The position numbers and the translations under genes are program-made. Source: Butyrivibrio sp. (lineage in GTDB: Bacteria > Bacillota_A > Clostridia > Lachnospirales > Lachnospiraceae). Taken from it: DNA of 19,450 nt. Shown piece after piece: positions 15,572 to 19,450 of this stretch. Each line of letters starts with the position of its first letter. Within the stretch, counting starts at the first letter, position 1. Below the pieces are notes generated by a model. It worked only from the letters and a program-made list of their open reading frames with translations. It did not search any database and was not told the DNA's origin. Location: NCBI GenBank assembly GCA_024690635.1, contig JAILOW010000147.1:1-19450 (forward strand). The letters are read 5' to 3'.

Positions 15572-16474
15572 TCAAATATCCTTATGTTGTTCAAGTTTTT
15601 CTATGAAAGTCGCGGCCATCTCGCTCATCTCCGCTCCCTTTCGGATGATATATCCAAAGGTGAGCTCTTCCTCTTCCTTAAGCTTGATGGCCGTAAGCTC
15701 AGAAGAATTGAGGCTGTCGCCAAGCATGGCGGCACCGACGGCGTAGCCGTTCAAACCAAGCATCAGCTCAATGGAAGTAGCCCTTTCATTGGTGCTGATG
15801 ATTTTTTTATAGTCATAAGTTGCAAGAGCCTCTTCTCTGTAATAGAAGGAAGTGTTCTCTCCCTGATCAAATACCATGCAGGGATAATCCTGCAGCTCCT
15901 CAAGAGAGAGCTCATCTCTTCCTGCCAGAGGATGACTGCTGCTAAGATACACGTAAGTGTTACGTGAAAAGAGCTCATGAAACTCAAGTGACGCATCTGC
16001 AAATATCTTTTTAAAAGTATTCTTATTAAAATCGCTAAGGGCAATAACTCCCACTTCGCTTTTTAAATACTTTACGTCCTCAATGACTTCACTTGTCTGA
16101 GTCTCCCTGATGGAAAACTGATACTCGGCAGGATCATACTCTTTTACCGTGTCGATAAAAGCATTTACCGCAATGGTGTAATGCTGCATGGACACTGAAA
16201 AAGAAGCCTTTTCATTGCCGGTATTAAGGTACTTGGCTTCCACCTTTTCAAACTGCTCGACGGCGCTTCTTGCGTAGGCAATAAAAGATGAGCCTGCTGC
16301 CGTTGTCACGACTCCGTTATGAACTCTTTCAAATATCTTTATTCCAAGCTCTTTTTCCAGATCCCTTACGGCGCTGGAAAGTCCGGGCTGCGACACATAA
16401 AGCCTGTCTGCGGCCTTTCTCATTGAGCACTCCTCATCTATTGCGATAACGTATTTAAGCTGAAGTATAGTCAT
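15572..16474 (-). CDS. LysR-family transcriptional regulator
   Basis: The 300-residue product has the winged helix-turn-helix at residues 1-60 (MTILQLKYVIAIDEECSMRKAADRLYVSQPGLSSAVRDLE, read in parts: AADRLYVSQPGLSSAV is the recognition region) and a LysR substrate-binding domain from about 90 to 290. It follows cysK on the same strand, so control of cysteine or sulfur metabolism (as with CysB- or CysL-type regulators) is plausible but not shown. The start codon lies immediately after the T-run of the cysK terminator, and its best Shine-Dalgarno (AGGAG) is within the 3' arm of that hairpin, about 15 bases upstream. This unusual arrangement suggests its mRNA starts inside the hairpin loop. Confidence 0.92.
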   Translation of the reverse strand: MTILQLKYVIAIDEECSMRKAADRLYVSQPGLSSAVRDLEKELGIKIFERVHNGVVTTAAGSSFIAYARSAVEQFEKVEAKYLNTGNEKASFSVSMQHYTIAVNAFIDTVKEYDPAEYQFSIRETQTSEVIEDVKYLKSEVGVIALSDFNKNTFKKIFADASLEFHELFSRNTYVYLSSSHPLAGRDELSLEELQDYPCMVFDQGENTSFYYREEALATYDYKKIISTNERATSIELMLGLNGYAVGAAMLGDSLNSSELTAIKLKEEEELTFGYIIRKGAEMSEMAATFIEKLEQHKDI

Positions 16475-16530
16475 AAAAAAATACCCCGTCTCCTGCGATT
16501 TTTCTAATCATATCACAGGATACGGGGTGT
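16475..16530 (-). terminator. Terminator of cysK, with the lysR ribosome site in its 3' arm
   Basis: ACCCCGT (16483-16489) pairs with ACGGGGT (16522-16528), and TCCTG (16491-16495) pairs with CAGGA (16516-16520), with a single mismatch between; a short GAT/ATC pair extends the stem. On the minus strand the hairpin is followed by seven T, which run straight into the ATG of lysR. The stem is strong enough to be a full terminator for cysK. Confidence 0.85.
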
Positions 16531-16533
16531 AAA
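16507..16533 (-). promoter_or_regulatory. Predicted lysR promoter inside the cysK terminator
   Basis: On the minus strand the extended -10 TGATATGAT (16507-16515) lies in the loop and 5' arm of the terminator hairpin. TTTACA (16528-16533) is 15 bases upstream, somewhat short, but the TG extension could compensate. RNA started here would lack the 5' arm, leaving the AGGAG ribosome site of lysR unpaired. Confidence 0.5.
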
Positions 16534-16558
16534 AAAGAAAATATTATTATGGCCTTAA

Positions 16559-17497
16559 TCATTCACCTGCAAACAGAGGTGTTGAGAGGTAACGGTCGCC
16601 GGAATCGGGAAGAAGAACAACGATATTCTTTCCTTTGTTTTCCTCTCTCTTTGCAAGCTCGGCTGCTGCCTTAAGTGCAGCACCTGATGAGATACCTACG
16701 AGGATTCCTTCGGAAACGGCAAATCTCTTGCCCTCTGCAAAAGCATCATCGTTTTCTACAGCGATGATCTCATCATAAACCTTGGTGTTAAGAACCTCAG
16801 GAACAAAGCCTGCTCCGATACCCTGGATCTTGTGAGATCCTGCAACGCCTGTTGAAAGAACTGCGCTGGTTGCGGGCTCAACTGCTACAACCTTTACATT
16901 GGGGTTCTGCTCTTTTAAGTACTCGCCGACACCTGTAACTGTTCCGCCGGTGCCTACGCCTGCTACGAAAATATCAACCTGGCCGCCTGTCTGCTCCCAG
17001 ATCTCGGGGCCTGTGGTTGCTTTGTGGATTGCGGGGTTTGAAGGATTTATGAACTGACCGAGGATAACTGCTCCTTCGATCTCTTTTTCAAGTTCCTCTG
17101 CCTTGGCGATTGCGCCCTTCATACCCTTGGAGCCTTCTGTAAGAACAAGCTCTGCGCCGTATGCCTTAAGAATGGTTCTGCGCTCAACGCTCATGGTGTC
17201 GGGAAGTGTAAGGATAGCTCTGTATCCCTTTGCTGCTGCAACAGCTGCAAGACCGATTCCTGTGTTTCCGCTGGTGGGCTCGATGATTGTAGCTCCGGTT
17301 TTGATCCTGCCGCTCTTTTCAGCATCCTCTATCATACTGAGGGCAACTCTGTCCTTTACTGATCCTGCGGGATTAAGGTACTCAAGCTTGGCAATGATGT
17401 TTGCATTTTCTGCTCCTGCTGCCTTGCTGTATCTGTTAAGTTTAAGGACGGGGGTGCCACCGATAAGTTCAAGTGCGCTCTGTTTAATATCTGCCAT
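16559..17497 (-). CDS. cysK: Cysteine synthase A (O-acetylserine sulfhydrylase)
   Basis: This PLP enzyme makes L-cysteine from O-acetylserine and sulfide. The 312-residue product has the family landmarks: the PLP lysine Lys48 in NPAGSVKDR, the substrate loop TSGNTG (75-80), the phosphate-cradle GTGGT (182-186), and GISSGAA (268-274) with the Ser that contacts the PLP ring nitrogen. Length and motifs fit CysK better than CysM or cystathionine beta-synthase, and no CBS domains are attached. The start follows a GGGAGGAT ribosome site. It is flanked downstream by a terminator and the LysR gene, and upstream by the hairpin that carries its predicted promoter. Confidence 0.96.
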   Translation of the reverse strand: MADIKQSALELIGGTPVLKLNRYSKAAGAENANIIAKLEYLNPAGSVKDRVALSMIEDAEKSGRIKTGATIIEPTSGNTGIGLAAVAAAKGYRAILTLPDTMSVERRTILKAYGAELVLTEGSKGMKGAIAKAEELEKEIEGAVILGQFINPSNPAIHKATTGPEIWEQTGGQVDIFVAGVGTGGTVTGVGEYLKEQNPNVKVVAVEPATSAVLSTGVAGSHKIQGIGAGFVPEVLNTKVYDEIIAVENDDAFAEGKRFAVSEGILVGISSGAALKAAAELAKREENKGKNIVVLLPDSGDRYLSTPLFAGE

Positions 17498-17534
17498 GAT
17501 AATATCCTCCCAAAGTGTTTGATTTGTAAGTAAT

Positions 17535-17583
17535 AAAACCCTGCGCCGGTTTCTTTGATAAAAGAATCATAGCACAGGGTTTT
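17535..17583 (-). terminator. Terminator-like hairpin after the flavodoxin gene
   Basis: AAAACCCTG (17535-17543) pairs with CAGGGTTTT (17575-17583), extended by GC/GC after one mismatch, and an inner TTCTTT/AAAGAA pair (17551-17556 with 17561-17566) closes a GATA loop. The minus-strand tail is GTTTTATTAC, a short T-run. It lies about 40 bases past the flavodoxin stop and precedes cysK. Confidence 0.7.
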
Positions 17584-17593
17584 CATGTGTAAA
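17566..17593 (-). promoter_or_regulatory. Predicted cysK promoter inside the hairpin
   Basis: On the minus strand TTTACA (17588-17593), a 16-base spacer and the extended -10 TGCTATGAT (TATGAT at 17566-17571) form a good promoter. The -10 lies within the upstream arm of the flavodoxin terminator. The start codon is about 70 bases downstream. The 14-base element CCTGTGnTATGATT is shared with the lysR promoter (17565-17578 and 16506-16519). Confidence 0.65.
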
Positions 17594-17623
17594 ATGAACT
17601 AAAGCTTATAGGAAGAGATAAGG

Positions 17624-18076
17624 TCAGCTTTTCACTCTGATAAGAGTTCTGTAAAACTCAACCGCATCCTTGAGATCGTTCTCATCGGGATGTCCTTTGC
17701 CGGTTCCGCCAACCAGCTTGAAGGGTCCGAAGGTGTTGTAGCCCTTGCAGGAGAATCTGCCGACTATCTGGGCATTCTTGCCCTTAACAGACTCTTCCAT
17801 GGATTTTGAGAAGTCCTTGTTCATGGCACTTGTCATGATGTAAAAGATCTTTTTGTCATTCGGAAGATTCTTTGCTGCAAAGTTCTTTACAGCAGCATGG
17901 AACTGAGCTGCGTAAATACCTGAAGCAAAGCCGATAAGTTCATAGGAAGAAAGGTCTTTTTCCTGAACCTGTGTGGCATCGATAAGGTCAATCTCAAACT
18001 CTTTTGCAATGGCATCCACAACCTTTTTTGTGTTGCCGTGATGGGTTGAAGCATAGATTATTGCAGTGGTGCTCAT
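17624..18076 (-). CDS. Flavodoxin-like protein
   Basis: The 150-residue product has the flavodoxin fold signature: a first beta strand followed by the FMN phosphate loop S-T-H-H-G-N-T (10-16), then a segment GFASGIYAAQFH (49-60) and GPFKLVGGTGKG near residues 117-128 that could line the isoalloxazine ring. It may be a small FMN electron carrier or a flavodoxin-domain enzyme; the typical T/S-x-T-G-N-T motif is altered to STHHGNT. The start at 18076 follows AGGGAGGT. It is 39 bases downstream of the DUF3237-like gene, with a lone TATAAT in the gap. Its partners are not evident; placement beside cysK and near thioredoxin hints at redox or sulfur metabolism only loosely. Confidence 0.82.
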   Translation of the reverse strand: MSTTAIIYASTHHGNTKKVVDAIAKEFEIDLIDATQVQEKDLSSYELIGFASGIYAAQFHAAVKNFAAKNLPNDKKIFYIMTSAMNKDFSKSMEESVKGKNAQIVGRFSCKGYNTFGPFKLVGGTGKGHPDENDLKDAVEFYRTLIRVKS

Positions 18077-18107
18077 GTGAAACCTCCCTAATATATTGTT
18101 TTATATC

Positions 18108-18113
18108 ATTATA
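18108..18113 (-). promoter_or_regulatory. Possible -10 box before the flavodoxin gene
   Basis: A perfect TATAAT on the minus strand lies about 32 bases before the flavodoxin start. No good -35 or TG extension was found, so this may be chance in an A/T-rich gap. Confidence 0.3.
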
Positions 18114-18115
18114 GC

Positions 18116-18523
18116 TTACTTCTCAAAAATATGGATGATGACTCCGCCGGGTCTTCCTTCCACTTTTGACACAAGGTCCGCTTTTTCAAGATAAGAAAGC
18201 GCCTTGCTGTCAGTGGTTATCTTTGGATAGGCTATGACTTCGTCGCCTCTTTTGCCTGTTCCGTTATTTTCGATAAAGATCCTGCACTTTTCTCCGGCGC
18301 TGTCTGTTCCGTCCATGATGTATCTGGCGGAAAGAGATGTGACGATATCTTCATCCGTCTCACCGGTTTCAATCTGGGTATCCACGCCGCCGGGCAGAAT
18401 GATCCCTTTAAAAGCGGGGCTGTCGCATTTCCCGTCAAAGAGGATCATGCGGGCAGTTTGCTCACCACCCTTTACTTCTATTATTTCTTTTAAATTAACT
18501 TCTATCGTGAGCAGTTCGTTCAT
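18116..18523 (-). CDS. Small conserved protein, DUF3237-like
   Basis: The 135-residue product has no signal peptide or membrane segment. The order of motifs, FKGIILPGGVDTQ (38-50), SARYIMDGTDSAG (64-76), and CRIFIENNGTG (79-89), resembles DUF3237 beta-barrel proteins, for which no activity is established that I can state. The match is from memory. The ribosome site AAAGGTAG supports the start. It begins 12 bases after the stop of the upstream HlyD/GH114 open frame, so it is probably cotranscribed with it, and it precedes the flavodoxin gene. Confidence 0.6.
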   Translation of the reverse strand: MNELLTIEVNLKEIIEVKGGEQTARMILFDGKCDSPAFKGIILPGGVDTQIETGETDEDIVTSLSARYIMDGTDSAGEKCRIFIENNGTGKRGDEVIAYPKITTDSKALSYLEKADLVSKVEGRPGGVIIHIFEK

Positions 18524-18535
18524 TTTGTCTACCTT

Positions 18536-19450
18536 TTAGTTAAGTTCCAGGCTGTCGGAAACATAGACGGTATATCCAAGCTTTTTGCAGGCCTTTGTCG
18601 CTTTATTTGCAAGATTTTTGTCCTTAGTATATTCAAGGACATATACATCTTTTCCTGCTTTTTTTACGTTTGCAAGGTATTCAAGGAAATACTCTCTGTC
18701 ATCGGGGTCGCTCTCGGAAAAGGTTCCTTTATCCCAGTTGATCCTGGTGTAGACGCTTTCCTGATTTACTCCGTCGAGGACATCCTTGAGATTTCCGTAG
18801 GCCTCAAGATACTCGGAAACATAGGTGTCACCGCCGTTTATGATGACCTTGGCTCCGGTTTTCTTAAGCCTTTTTAAAATGGCGGTCAGACCGTCAAAGA
18901 TCTTCTTTTCGTGATTAACATAGTACACGTCGCAGTTGTCGATAAAAAAGCCATCGATGCCTTTTTTCAGCATATCGGAAGCGATCTCATCCACCAGAAA
19001 ATCCTGCCACTTGCTGTCGGATACATCTACCCAGTACTCGCCTTCCCAGTTCTCATAGGCTCCAAGGATCAGTCTGTTAATATTGTAAACGCCAACAAGT
19101 GTATCCTGCTTGCCAACAGCAAATCTCTCAGTTGAATCCGGTTTTATCAGGGTATCTCCCGAACGAAGTTCAATAGTATCAATATAATACTCAACTTCAT
19201 TTTCACTATATACAGAAACATTCACAAATTCTGATGTTTCCGTACCCTGTTCATTATATCTGCTGCGAAGAACACCGGATGAGTTATCATTATTCTTAAT
19301 TACATATTCCTTGGGAATAAGATAAAAGTTCTTATTCACAATAGAAGTATTCGGAATCTTAAGTCCCTTCTCATCTTCTGTTATAAGCTCGACATTTAAA
19401 AATCTGTCTCTGCAGAATGTGAGCATGGAATTTGTAAATGTAAGAACAAC
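18536..19450 (-). CDS. 5'-incomplete open frame: HlyD-type adaptor end joined to a truncated GH114-like domain
   Basis: The frame is open to the window edge; reading upstream of the first ATG (19426) continues VVLTFTNS, so the true start is outside. Residues up to about 117, counted from that ATG, resemble the C-terminal half of clostridial HlyD-family efflux adaptors (DRFLNVELITEDEKGLKIPN, SIVNK, and DTLVGVYNIN). From about residue 118 (LILGAYENWEGEYWVDVSD) to the end it matches GH114-like endo-alpha-1,4-polygalactosaminidase barrels, with KGIDGFFIDNCDVYY, AKVIINGGD, and the end YTVYVSDSLELN. The barrel's first strands, normally 70-90 residues before LGxYENW, are missing. The join is near 19070-19080. 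A working adaptor or hydrolase is unlikely from this frame alone. It could be a real deletion fusion or a wrongly joined assembly. Both family calls are from memory. Confidence 0.65.
   Translation of the reverse strand, partial: VVLTFTNSMLTFCRDRFLNVELITEDEKGLKIPNTSIVNKNFYLIPKEYVIKNNDNSSGVLRSRYNEQGTETSEFVNVSVYSENEVEYYIDTIELRSGDTLIKPDSTERFAVGKQDTLVGVYNINRLILGAYENWEGEYWVDVSDSKWQDFLVDEIASDMLKKGIDGFFIDNCDVYYVNHEKKIFDGLTAILKRLKKTGAKVIINGGDTYVSEYLEAYGNLKDVLDGVNQESVYTRINWDKGTFSESDPDDREYFLEYLANVKKAGKDVYVLEYTKDKNLANKATKACKKLGYTVYVSDSLELN

Overview
The window looks like chromosomal DNA from a Gram-positive Clostridia, most likely Lachnospiraceae and perhaps Butyrivibrio-like. Reasons: strong GGAGG-type ribosome binding sites, a GH94 phosphorylase, a FeoA-FeoB fusion, an S8 protease with bacterial Ig-like repeats, a double-glycine leader peptide, and an HlyD-type adaptor segment of a kind I associate with this family. 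Genus-level placement is inference. All genes but one (thioredoxin) are on the minus strand.

Layout, left to right. (1) 20-3883: a two-gene operon of a GH94 phosphorylase (best fit N,N'-diacetylchitobiose phosphorylase) followed by an alpha-D-phosphohexomutase; together they would convert a disaccharide and phosphate into a free sugar plus a sugar 6-phosphate. (2) 3915-8727: a secreted subtilisin-like protease of 1321 residues. Upstream of it, under a separate promoter, are a 107-residue lipoprotein that resembles the protease's own propeptide and a 76-residue peptide with a double-glycine leader. This peptide / anchored propeptide-like lipoprotein / protease cassette is the strongest candidate here for an undescribed system. 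(3) 8741-14991: sbcC, sbcD and a feoA-feoB fusion, closely packed in the transcription order feoAB-sbcD-sbcC behind a promoter that overlaps a Fur-box-like palindrome. (4) 15123-15557: a plus-strand thioredoxin with a near-ideal promoter. (5) 15572-18076: a LysR regulator, cysK (O-acetylserine sulfhydrylase) and a flavodoxin-like protein. The cysK-lysR and flavodoxin-cysK gaps each hold a terminator hairpin with the next gene's extended -10 promoter element inside it. (6) 18116-19450: a small protein resembling DUF3237 and, at the window edge, a 5'-incomplete open frame that joins the end of an HlyD-type adaptor to a GH114-like barrel lacking its first strands. That joint may be a deletion fusion or an assembly error.

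No rRNA, tRNA, CRISPR array, insertion sequence or phage gene was seen. No gene-free stretch exceeds 300 bases; the longest is the 248-base divergent feo/trx region, which is filled with promoter and operator elements.
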